This document shows, piece after piece, positions 1-5,171 of a DNA stretch of 5,171 bases (position 1 is its first letter; each line of letters begins with the position of its first letter). The position numbers and the translations under genes were made by a program. The stretch comes from a bacterium (GTDB taxonomy: Bacteria; UBA6262), in assembly GCA_028716025.1 (NCBI GenBank), contig JAQUQP010000142.1, positions 1 to 5,171 of the forward strand, in the 5' to 3' direction. The notes under the pieces were generated by a model, which made no database searches, was not told the DNA's origin, and saw nothing but the letters and a program-made list of their open reading frames with translations.

Positions 1-1
1 T

Positions 2-757
2 GAAGTTAAAAACATTATGCTGGGGGTAGATATTGATGTAGCAGAGTTATTGCTAGCCGACCGGTTGCGGGCTAAAGGCGAAAAAATTGACCTGGTAATT
101 TCACATCACCCGGCCGGGAAAGCATACGCTAATTTCTATGAAGTAATGGGTATGCAAGCAGATATCCTGCAGCAATTCGGCGTGCCAATTAATGTCGCCG
201 AGCAAATGCTGGAAAAAAGGATCAAAGAAGTAGAGAAGAGAGTGATGCCTTCAAATCACATGAGGGCTTCCGACGCCGCTAAATTACTGGATATCCCTTT
301 TATGTGCGCTCACACCGTGGCTGATAATCACGTCGCTACTTACCTTCAAAAGAAACTGGACCAGGCTAAAGTCCAGACCATAGAAGAAGTAATGAAAATC
401 ATCAAAGGTATCCCGGAATATAAAATATCCGCTGAAAATAACAATCCGCCGCGCGTTCTGATCGGCAAGGAATCTAACCGTGCCGGGAAAGTATTTGTCG
501 ATATGACCGGCGGGACTGAAGGATCAGTGGATATCTTTGAAAAGATGGCCCAGGCCGGGATCGGTACTCTGGTCTGCATGCATTTAAGTGAAAAACATGC
601 GGAAAACGCGGAGAAAGCCCATCTCAACGCGGTTATTGCCGGACATATTTCCAGCGATAACCTGGGCTTGAACCTGTTATTAGATAGTGCGATAAAACAA
701 TTCGGGAACCTTAAGATCATTCCTTGTTCCGGATTTATCCGCGTAAAACATAACTAA
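2..757 (+). CDS. NIF3-family dinuclear-metal protein (5' end missing)
   Basis: The reading frame is open from the left edge, so the true start is outside the window; 251 residues are visible. Residues are numbered from the Met at base 17, which is probably internal. It shows NIF3 (YqfO/YbgI, 'GTP cyclohydrolase I type 2-like') hallmarks: DLVISHHP with H30-H31, CAHTVAD with D103, and near the C-terminus AGHISSD with H210 and D214, ending in IIPCSGFIRV. In characterised family members the two His, the Asp, a late His and a Glu four residues after it bind two metals. Here that last ligand position appears to be Asp. The HHP pair normally lies around residue 60, so roughly 25-30 residues are missing. 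The biochemical role of the family is poorly settled; members form hexameric toroids, and the cyclohydrolase label should not be taken as proven. NIF3 genes are known near dnaG-sigA in Bacillus. Membership is confident, function is not. Confidence 0.9.
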   Translation, partial: EVKNIMLGVDIDVAELLLADRLRAKGEKIDLVISHHPAGKAYANFYEVMGMQADILQQFGVPINVAEQMLEKRIKEVEKRVMPSNHMRASDAAKLLDIPFMCAHTVADNHVATYLQKKLDQAKVQTIEEVMKIIKGIPEYKISAENNNPPRVLIGKESNRAGKVFVDMTGGTEGSVDIFEKMAQAGIGTLVCMHLSEKHAENAEKAHLNAVIAGHISSDNLGLNLLLDSAIKQFGNLKIIPCSGFIRVKHN

Positions 758-761
758 ACAA

Positions 762-906
762 GAACAAATTCGAAATTCGAATATCTAAATTCTAAATAAG
801 CTCAAAATACAAAATTCTAATTTCGAAACAAGATCTTCATCAGTAAATCTGAATCTAGAAATTTGGAATTGTTTAGGATTTAGAGTTTAGCGTTTAGAAT
901 TTGTAG
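762..906. repeat. Degenerate 7-nt-period repeat in two inverted arms
   Basis: This AT-rich spacer fills almost the whole gap between the NIF3 gene and dnaG. From 766 it reads in heptads of the type AAATTCG, AAATTCG, then AATATCT, AAATTCT. From 872 it reads TTTAGGA, TTTAGAG, TTTAGCG, TTTAGAA, TTTGTAG. The arms are related as an inverted repeat: 762-817 aligned without gaps to the reverse complement of 851-906 matches at about 39 of 56 positions by hand count, with four more G-U-compatible pairs, and a 33-nt middle. In RNA this could fold into a long imperfect hairpin ending just before the dnaG ribosome binding site. No gene and no obvious target-site duplication were seen. It could be an expanded satellite-like spacer, a small non-autonomous element, or a leader structure. 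Confidence 0.7.
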
Positions 907-907
907 T

Positions 908-911
908 AGGA
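908..911 (+). promoter_or_regulatory. Ribosome binding site of dnaG
   Basis: AGGA lies five bases before the ATG at 917 and supports that start. It begins two bases after the end of the right arm of the inverted heptad repeat, so folding of that repeat could affect its accessibility (inference). Confidence 0.6.
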
Positions 912-916
912 TCAGT

Positions 917-2695
917 ATGGCCGTCAGTAATGAATTTATCGAAGAAGTTCGCAGTCGCAATGATATCGTTGCCGTGGCCGGTGAATATATAAACCTAAAA
1001 AAGGCCGGTCGTAACTTCAACGCTCTTTGCCCGTTCCATAACGAAAAAACGCCTTCTTTCATGGTCAGCCCGGAAAAGCAGATCTTTCACTGTTTCGGTT
1101 GCCAGTTGGGGGGCAATGTTTTTACGTTTGTGATGAAGCTGGACAACCTCTCTTTTATGGAAGCCGTAGAAAAACTGGCCAAGAGAGTGGGCTTGGCGAT
1201 ACCGGCGGCAGCGCGTTCCCGGGAAGCTGCGGAAAAGAATAAAGAACGGGAAGAACTATACGCCGCTAATGAACTGGCAGCTAAATATTATGAATATTGC
1301 CTGAAAGAATTGACAGAATCTAAGATAGCGCAGAGTTACTTGCGTAAACGCGAGCTAAGCGCTGAGATCATCAAAAAATTCAGGCTTGGTTATTCTCCGC
1401 AAAGCGGGGATAAGTTTTTAAAAGCAGCGCTCAGCAAGGGTTTAAAACCGGAAGTGCTGCAAAAAGCCGGTTTGGTTAATTATAACGGCAACAGATATTA
1501 TGATTATTTTCGCGGCCGGGTAATGTATCCGATCACTGATGCCAAGGGTAAAGTAGTGGCTTTTGGTGCCAGGACACTGGATGATACCAAGCAACCAAAA
1601 TACCTGAATTCAGCTGAAACCCCTTTATTTTCCAAAAGCAAACTACTATATGGTTTGAACCTGGCCAGCAGCGCGATCCGCAAAACCGGACAGATCTTGT
1701 TGCTGGAAGGGTATATGGATGTGATCGCCTGCCACCAGTTTGGACTGGAAAACAGCATTGCCTCTATGGGCGTAGCTTTGACCCCGGAACAGATCGAGCT
1801 GGTTAAGAGATATTGCAGCAAGCTGGTCATTATTTATGATTCTGACCAGGCCGGGGTAGCGGCCACGCTCAGGGGCCTGGACCTGTTGATCGACAGCGGC
1901 CTGGAAGTAAAAGTAGCGGTGCAGAAGGCAGCTAAGGACCCGGATGAATTCCTGCATAAGGAAGGGCCGGAAGCATTTGCCGCCATTGTCCAGAAAGCTT
2001 TATCCCTGATCGAATACCGCTTGGAACAATCAATTTCTATGGCTGATTTGAGTACCGTACAGGGCAAAGTATATGTCGTTAATGAGATCCTGCCGCTCAT
2101 CGCCAGGATCAAAAATATTGTGGAACAAAAATCAGAGATACATCGCCTGGCCCAACGGCTTAACCTGAACGAAGAAACGATCTTCTCGCAATTAGAGAAA
2201 ATAGCCGATAAAGGATTCCGTAAAAAAGTAAGCCAGAGTATCCAGGAAGAAACCGCGTCAGACAGCGGTTTCATCAAAGCTCAACATAATCTTGTCCAGT
2301 TGTTCTTAAGTGACGCGGGCCTTTATCAGCAGTGGAATGGGAGCATAGCCCCCGAAGATATTACTGATCCCCATTTAAAAACTATTTTAGAAGCTATGGC
2401 TATGATCAGTAAAGAACACCAGGCTTTTACGCCATCTGAAGTGATCGATTACCTGCAAAACGAACAGTTAACCGGCATCATCGCCAAGTTGGCTTTTAGC
2501 CCTGCAGAAGGAGCGGATTCTTCCAAACAGGCCGGGGAATTGATCTGTTCGATCAAAAACTGGCATAAAAAGGAACGCTATAAAATATTAGCTGAAGAAA
2601 TTTCACGCAAGCTGGATGCGGAAGGGAACGTAGATCCGGCTTTGATGCAGGAATATAAGGAATTGACTCAGATTTTCAAAGGTTCAAGAAATTAA
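917..2695 (+). CDS. dnaG: DNA primase DnaG
   Basis: Synthesises RNA primers at the replication fork, working with the replicative helicase DnaB. The 592-residue length is normal for bacterial DnaG. The N-terminal CHC2 zinc-binding domain is intact: C38 and H41 in LCPFH, C59 and C62 in HCFGC. The RNA polymerase domain follows (FRLGYSP about 155-161, RGRVMYPI about 199-206, FGARTL 217-221). The TOPRIM catalytic motifs are present: LEGYMDV with E264 and D268, YDSDQAG with D308 and D310, and DPDEF at 341-345. The C-terminal helicase-binding part (about 455-592) is helical and poorly conserved, as usual. The ATG at 917 is chosen because AGGA precedes it and the product begins with the typical helix leading into the zinc domain. 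It stops 17 bases before rpoD, so the two are probably one transcript. No frameshift or missing catalytic residue was seen. Confidence 0.98.
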   Translation: MAVSNEFIEEVRSRNDIVAVAGEYINLKKAGRNFNALCPFHNEKTPSFMVSPEKQIFHCFGCQLGGNVFTFVMKLDNLSFMEAVEKLAKRVGLAIPAAARSREAAEKNKEREELYAANELAAKYYEYCLKELTESKIAQSYLRKRELSAEIIKKFRLGYSPQSGDKFLKAALSKGLKPEVLQKAGLVNYNGNRYYDYFRGRVMYPITDAKGKVVAFGARTLDDTKQPKYLNSAETPLFSKSKLLYGLNLASSAIRKTGQILLLEGYMDVIACHQFGLENSIASMGVALTPEQIELVKRYCSKLVIIYDSDQAGVAATLRGLDLLIDSGLEVKVAVQKAAKDPDEFLHKEGPEAFAAIVQKALSLIEYRLEQSISMADLSTVQGKVYVVNEILPLIARIKNIVEQKSEIHRLAQRLNLNEETIFSQLEKIADKGFRKKVSQSIQEETASDSGFIKAQHNLVQLFLSDAGLYQQWNGSIAPEDITDPHLKTILEAMAMISKEHQAFTPSEVIDYLQNEQLTGIIAKLAFSPAEGADSSKQAGELICSIKNWHKKERYKILAEEISRKLDAEGNVDPALMQEYKELTQIFKGSRN

Positions 2696-2701
2696 GACTG
2701 T

Positions 2702-2708
2702 AGGGAGG
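2702..2708 (+). promoter_or_regulatory. Strong ribosome binding site of rpoD
   Basis: AGGGAGG, a near-perfect anti-16S match, sits in the 17-base dnaG-rpoD gap, four bases before the GTG at 2713. It is what decides the non-ATG start. The strength suggests rpoD is translated independently of, and perhaps more than, dnaG from a shared mRNA (inference). Confidence 0.85.
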
Positions 2709-2712
2709 CGCC

Positions 2713-4467
2713 GTGCCGACACGTCATGATTATGTGGAAAGAGAGCCAACGCCGAAAGAACTGGCAAAGTTGGTATCAGCAGGCAGGGAAACAGGTCATT
2801 TAACCTACCAGGAAGTGAATGAATTGCTGCCTGACGATATTGTTTCGGCTGATGAAATTGATGATATATATACGATGTTGACCGATCTGGGGATCGAGGT
2901 CGGTGATGAAGTTGAAGAGAAAGCTGTTCCGCCCAGCCAATTGGCGGAGGCGGCAGAAGAAGCAGCCGTCGTCCCATCGCTCATGGACCTGAAAACCAGT
3001 GATTCAGTACGGTTGTACTTGAAAGAAATGGGGCAGATACCGCTGCTTACTCCTGACGAGGAGATGGAATTAGCCAAAAGGATCGAAGACGGCAACAAGA
3101 AGATCAAGACTATGATCCTTGAAACGCCGCTGATTTTCAAAGAAATCACTAATATCGATGAATTGCTTAAGGAAGGTGAATCACATACTCCGGAGATATT
3201 AAAGATAAAAAAGATCAGTCCGTCAGTATTAAAGAAAAGGGCTAAACGGCTAAAAAGCATTATCGGTAAGATTAAAAAAACATTGAAAAAAGTAGGCGAA
3301 CTGGAGACCCGGCTCCAAAAAAAGAAACTATCACCACGCTCCAGGGTGGCTTTAGAAAAGCGTTTGCTCAGAGAAAAGAAAAACATCAATAAACTGATCT
3401 TAAGTTTGAATTTGAGCAGTTACCGGATACGCAAGGTTATCCATAAGATAAAAAATATTGCTTTGCGGATTGAACAAAGCGACCAGGAAATAGCTGTATT
3501 GGCTCATCGGCTAAGAATGTCGCCCCAGGACCTTTGGCAATTGAATAAGCGGGTGGCCAGGCGTGAGGTTCGTCTGAAAGATATTCAAAAGAAAGTTAGG
3601 ATGACCCCCAATGAGATAAGGCGCATCCTGCGCGGCTTTAAGAATATCAAACAGCGCTTACGCCGGATAGTGCGCAGTAACAATATGCAAATAGAGGAAT
3701 TGCGTGACCTGAATGATAAGATCAACCAGATCCAGCACCAAATAGGCGAGGATAAGACCAGACTGATCAAAGCCAATTTGAGATTGGTAGTGAGTATTGC
3801 CAAGAAACATGTCCATCGTGGATTACAATTGCTGGACTTGATCCAGGAAGGAAATCTGGGATTGATGAAAGCAGTGGACAAGTTTGAATATAAGCGGGGC
3901 AATAAAATTTCCACTTATGCCACCTGGTGGATCAGGCAGGCAATAACCAGGGCGATCGCTGACCAGGCCCGTACCATCAGGATCCCTGTGCATATGACCG
4001 AGACGATCAATAAAGTTAAAAGGGTTTCTAATTTCCATCGCCAGGAATTTGGCGGAGATCCTACCTTAGAAAAGATCGCCAAGGAAACAAAATTATCAAC
4101 TGATAAGGTGAAGGGGGTTTTGAAGATCATTCCCCAGCCTATTTCCCTGGAAACTCCGATCGGAGAAGAAGAAGATTCCAGGTTGGGTGATTTTATTGAA
4201 GATAAACAGGATCTTTCCCCGGTTAATTCCGCTATCCGGATCATGCGGCGGAAAGAAATAGAGAAAATATTGAACACCTTGACGCCAAAAGAAGGCAAGA
4301 TCATAAAATTGCGCTTTGGTATCGGTGACGGATATCCCAGGACTTTGGAAGAAGTAGGGAAAATATTTAATGTAACGCGCGAACGTATCCGGCAGATCGA
4401 GAGCAAAGCGCTGCGGAAACTCCGCCACCCATCACGCAGCAAGATGCTCAAAGATTACGTTGAGTAA
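2713..4467 (+). CDS. rpoD: RNA polymerase primary sigma factor RpoD (sigma-70/SigA)
   Basis: Housekeeping sigma factor that directs RNA polymerase to promoters and helps melt the -10 element. The GTG start has a strong SD in front; 584 residues. Domains: acidic region 1.1 (about 17-65, with [14 protein letters not shown]), region 1.2 (about 96-145, with [17 protein letters not shown]), a long non-conserved insert (about 150-345), region 2 (about 346-428, with [20 protein letters not shown] and [14 protein letters not shown]), region 3 (about 429-505) and region 4 (about 515-584). The -35 reader helix [10 protein letters not shown] holds R556, E557 and Q561, equivalent to E. coli R584, E585 and Q589. 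The -10 residues Y402, W405, W406, Q409 and T412 match E. coli Y430, W433, W434, Q437 and T440. Region 1.1 plus full regions 2-4 makes it a group 1 sigma. Odd points: the insert is very rich in Lys/Arg, and two aromatic residues of region 2.3 are replaced (N397, I399). Follows dnaG closely. Confidence 0.98.
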   Translation: MPTRHDYVEREPTPKELAKLVSAGRETGHLTYQEVNELLPDDIVSADEIDDIYTMLTDLGIEVGDEVEEKAVPPSQLAEAAEEAAVVPSLMDLKTSDSVRLYLKEMGQIPLLTPDEEMELAKRIEDGNKKIKTMILETPLIFKEITNIDELLKEGESHTPEILKIKKISPSVLKKRAKRLKSIIGKIKKTLKKVGELETRLQKKKLSPRSRVALEKRLLREKKNINKLILSLNLSSYRIRKVIHKIKNIALRIEQSDQEIAVLAHRLRMSPQDLWQLNKRVARREVRLKDIQKKVRMTPNEIRRILRGFKNIKQRLRRIVRSNNMQIEELRDLNDKINQIQHQIGEDKTRLIKANLRLVVSIAKKHVHRGLQLLDLIQEGNLGLMKAVDKFEYKRGNKISTYATWWIRQAITRAIADQARTIRIPVHMTETINKVKRVSNFHRQEFGGDPTLEKIAKETKLSTDKVKGVLKIIPQPISLETPIGEEEDSRLGDFIEDKQDLSPVNSAIRIMRRKEIEKILNTLTPKEGKIIKLRFGIGDGYPRTLEEVGKIFNVTRERIRQIESKALRKLRHPSRSKMLKDYVE

Positions 4468-4528
4468 AGGCGAAGGCCATTAATTCGGACAAATAAAGCC
4501 AGTCACCTTGTCAGCTTGTATAAATAGT

Positions 4529-4554
4529 CTGGCAAAAAAGTGTTTTTTTGCCGG
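4529..4554. terminator. A/T-rich hairpin after rpoD, possible weak terminator
   Basis: An 11-pair stem forms between 4529-4539 and 4544-4554 (a GGC plus A6 arm pairing with a T6 plus GCC arm, one G-U pair, 4-base loop). It lies about 60 bases after the rpoD stop. It is not a textbook intrinsic terminator: the T run is inside the 3' arm, not after it, and the hairpin is near-symmetric on both strands. It may end or process the dnaG-rpoD message, or be a leader element of the tRNA transcript. Confidence 0.4.
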
Positions 4555-4569
4555 GTCAACAAGAGGAAG

Positions 4570-4601
4570 GGGTTCAGTGAGCCCGTTCTGTGTGGCGAAC
4601 G
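4570..4601 (+). other. Two adjacent small stem-loops in the tRNA-Ile leader
   Basis: 4570-4575 pairs with 4579-4584 (GGGTTC with GAGCCC, including a G-U pair, loop AGT). 4584-4588 pairs with 4597-4601 (CGTTC with GAACG); the two share base 4584. They contribute to a hairpin-dense, gene-free stretch from 4468 to 4667. They could be chance, but the density of pairing in this spacer suggests a structured transcript. Confidence 0.35.
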
Positions 4602-4611
4602 ACGATGAAAC

Positions 4612-4632
4612 GGGGAAACCACTGGTTTCCCC
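4612..4632. other. Perfect 9-bp hairpin upstream of tRNA-Ile
   Basis: GGGGAAACC at 4612-4620, loop ACT, and GGTTTCCCC at 4624-4632 form a perfect stem 35 bases before the tRNA. There is no T tract after it, so it is not an intrinsic terminator on the + strand. A similar GGGGGAAA/TTTCCCCC hairpin precedes the tRNA-Val gene at nearly the same distance. Confidence 0.6.
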
Positions 4633-4667
4633 TTGTGGAGCGAAACGAGCTTGCGTAGTGAAGCGAC

Positions 4668-4741
4668 GGGCCCTTAGCTCAGTTGGTTAGAGCAGCTGAC
4701 TCATAATCAGCTGGTCGCAGGTTCAAGTCCTGCAGGGCCCA
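4668..4741 (+). tRNA. tRNA-Ile2 (anticodon CAU, lysidine type)
   Basis: A full cloverleaf: acceptor GGGCCCT with AGGGCCC plus discriminator A, D arm GCTC/GAGC with loop AGTTGGTTA, anticodon stem GCTGA/TCAGC with loop CTCATAA, variable loop TGGTC, and T arm GCAGG/CCTGC with loop TTCAAGT. It is 74 nt without CCA; the following bases are TAT, so CCA must be added by the nucleotidyltransferase. CAU anticodons occur in initiator Met, elongator Met and Ile2. The body closely resembles remembered Ile2 sequences (TTAGCTCAGTTGGTTAGAGCAG, CTCATAA, GGTCG.AGGTTC), and C4-G69 and C5-G68 agree with reported TilS recognition pairs. It therefore most likely reads AUA after TilS converts C34 to lysidine. Elongator Met is the alternative. 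Initiator Met is unlikely because the 1-72 pair is intact G-C and the anticodon stem lacks three G-C pairs. Confidence 0.95.
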
Positions 4742-4845
4742 TATTACCCTTGCTTGAAAGGTTGCTTAGAGATAGTATGCAAAGGGGTGACAGCGAGGGG
4801 CATCTCAGATATAGCGATAGTGAAAAGTTTTGACCGAGCGTCAAG

Positions 4846-4868
4846 AGGGGGAAAGGTTATTTCCCCCT
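4846..4868. other. Perfect 9-bp hairpin upstream of tRNA-Val
   Basis: AGGGGGAAA at 4846-4854, loop GGTTA, and TTTCCCCCT at 4860-4868 pair perfectly, 30 bases before the tRNA. A weak stem (TTGAC 4830-4834 with GTCAA 4840-4844) lies just before it. No T tract follows. It resembles the hairpin at 4612-4632 before tRNA-Ile. Confidence 0.6.
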
Positions 4869-4875
4869 ATGAAGA

Positions 4876-4892
4876 GCTCCGACATCCGGAGC
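4876..4892. other. 6-bp hairpin directly before tRNA-Val
   Basis: GCTCCG at 4876-4881 pairs with CGGAGC at 4887-4892 around loop ACATC, ending six bases before the mature tRNA 5' end. It may mark the leader for processing, or act together with the 4846-4868 hairpin (inference). Confidence 0.5.
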
Positions 4893-4898
4893 GACAAT

Positions 4899-4973
4899 GG
4901 GCAATTAGCTCAGCGGGAGAGCACTACCTTCACACGGTAGGGGTCACAGGTTCAATCCCTGTATTGCCCACCA
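4899..4973 (+). tRNA. tRNA-Val (anticodon CAC)
   Basis: A full cloverleaf: acceptor GGGCAAT with ATTGCCC and discriminator A at 4970, D arm GCTC/GAGC with loop AGCGGGA, anticodon stem CTACC/GGTAG with loop TTCACAC giving CAC at positions 34-36, variable loop GGGTC, and T arm ACAGG/CCTGT with loop TTCAATC. The 3' CCA is encoded at 4971-4973, unlike the neighbouring tRNA-Ile. It reads the GUG Val codon; a separate tRNA-Val with UAC would be expected elsewhere in the genome. The TTAGCTCAG box and overall body match the bacterial Val type. Confidence 0.96.
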
Positions 4974-4975
4974 TG

Positions 4976-4994
4976 AAAGTTGCTACGCAACTTT
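4976..4994. other. Perfect hairpin just after tRNA-Val
   Basis: AAAGTTGC at 4976-4983 pairs with GCAACTTT at 4987-4994 around loop TAC, starting two bases after the encoded CCA. Only three T residues follow, inside the arm itself, so it is at best a weak terminator. It may mark the tRNA 3' trailer. It runs directly into the heptad array that begins at 4994. Confidence 0.55.
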
Positions 4995-5028
4995 AGCGTA
5001 TAGCGGGTAGCGTATGGCGTATAGCAAA
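4994..5028. repeat. Tandem heptamer array, TAGCGTA type, five units
   Basis: Five consecutive 7-base units: TAGCGTA, TAGCGGG, TAGCGTA, TGGCGTA, TAGCAAA. Units 1 and 3 are identical, unit 4 differs by one base and unit 2 by two; the last is degenerate. It sits between the tRNA-Val hairpin and the next gene. The period equals that of the repeat region before dnaG, although the motif differs. Confidence 0.75.
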
Positions 5029-5045
5029 AATGCAATCAACAAAAA

Positions 5046-5051
5046 GGGTGG
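5046..5051 (+). promoter_or_regulatory. Ribosome binding site of the last gene
   Basis: GGGTGG, a GGxGG-type Shine-Dalgarno, ends five bases before a TTG at 5057 and favours that rare start. An in-frame ATG at 5030 and GTG at 5048 exist, but neither has a recognisable SD. Confidence 0.55.
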
Positions 5052-5056
5052 ATAAA

Positions 5057-5171
5057 TTGAATCAGGAAATTGAAGCTTTGATCGAATTACAGAAATTGGA
5101 TATCAATATCGATAGCTTGATCAATAAAGCTAAAGAAATACCCTTAAGCATAGAAAAAGCCAAAACTGATT
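5057..5171 (+). CDS. Probable C4-type zinc-ribbon coiled-coil protein (3' end missing)
   Basis: Only the first 38 codons are in the window, and the frame is open to the edge. The peptide (NQEIEALIELQKLDINIDSL, then INKAKEIPLSIEKAK) resembles the start of DUF164/zf-RING_7 proteins, which begin with an 'LxxLQxxDxxIxxL...IP..I' coiled-coil hairpin and end with a four-Cys zinc ribbon. The zinc ribbon itself would lie beyond the window, so this is a similarity-from-memory call on the coiled coil only. These proteins are widespread and of unclear function, proposed to bind nucleic acids; they often lie close to NIF3-family genes. The TTG start is preferred because GGGTGG lies five bases upstream; starting at the in-frame ATG at 5030 would add nine residues. 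It follows tRNA-Val and the heptad array on the same strand. Confidence 0.65.
   Translation, partial: MNQEIEALIELQKLDINIDSLINKAKEIPLSIEKAKTD

Noticed and set aside
762..906. CRISPR array
   Set aside because: The periodicity is 7 bases, with no 23-40 bp direct repeats or unique spacers and no cas genes nearby.
2805..3389. 194-codon antisense open frame inside rpoD
   Set aside because: Ser/Phe/Ile-rich peptide produced by the complement of Lys/Asp/Glu codons in the sense gene; no SD or family resemblance. Other antisense frames in the NIF3 gene, dnaG and rpoD were dismissed for the same reason.
4509..4524. TTGTCA followed by TATAAA as a promoter
   Set aside because: The two hexamers are only four bases apart, too close for a -35/-10 pair; no better -35 lies about 17 bases upstream of TATAAA.
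4508..4690. 60-codon open frame on the + strand between rpoD and tRNA-Ile
   Set aside because: It runs through four hairpins and into the first 23 bases of tRNA-Ile, has no good SD, and the peptide resembles no family I know.
4668..4741. Elongator or initiator tRNA-Met
   Set aside because: The anticodon is CAU, but the body and the C4-G69/C5-G68 pairs fit Ile2 better, and the initiator marks (unpaired 1-72, three G-C pairs in the anticodon stem) are absent.
4750..4778. Possible promoter for tRNA-Val: TTGCTT, 17 bases, TAGTAT
   Set aside because: Spacing is right, but only 3 of 6 and 4 of 6 bases fit the sigma-70 consensus, so it is not supported without transcript data.
4754..4996. 80-codon open frame on the + strand covering the tRNA-Val gene
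   Set aside because: It contains the entire tRNA-Val and the hairpins around it; the peptide is a by-product of RNA-gene sequence.

Overview
The window reads like a stretch of bacterial core chromosome. It holds the end of a NIF3-family gene, a complete dnaG (DNA primase), a complete rpoD (primary sigma-70 factor), a tRNA-Ile2(CAU), a tRNA-Val(CAC), and the start of a gene that looks like a C4-type zinc-ribbon/coiled-coil (DUF164-like) protein. Everything is on the + strand. I see no transposase, phage, CRISPR, defence or toxin gene. The dnaG-rpoD pair is the core of the macromolecular synthesis operon known from many bacteria (rpsU-dnaG-rpoD in E. coli; dnaG-sigA with nif3/yqfO nearby in Bacillus). 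Here no rpsU is visible and the NIF3 gene lies upstream. The moderate base composition, the NIF3 subtype and the periodic spacers made me think of an uncultured candidate-phylum bacterium, possibly Omnitrophota-like. That is a weak inference, because no 16S or other marker was compared.

Layout: 2-757 NIF3 (5' end outside the window); 758-916 an AT-rich spacer built from 7-nt-period degenerate repeats in two inverted arms; 917-2695 dnaG; a 17-nt gap carrying a strong ribosome binding site; 2713-4467 rpoD (GTG start); 4468-4667 a hairpin-rich spacer without a gene; 4668-4741 tRNA-Ile2; 4742-4898 a second hairpin-rich leader; 4899-4973 tRNA-Val; 4974-5056 a short spacer with a perfect hairpin and a second 7-nt-period repeat array of different sequence; from 5057 (or 5030) the zinc-ribbon-type gene runs off the window.

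Together the genes serve replication initiation (primase), transcription initiation (housekeeping sigma) and decoding (two tRNAs). dnaG and rpoD are almost certainly co-transcribed. The tRNAs may be separate or processed from longer transcripts, since no convincing canonical promoter or intrinsic terminator was found between rpoD and the tRNAs.

No clearly new multi-gene system is visible. The most unusual items are the two unrelated-sequence spacers that share an exact 7-base period, the long strongly basic insert in RpoD between regions 1.2 and 2, and the similar hairpin leaders in front of the two tRNAs.
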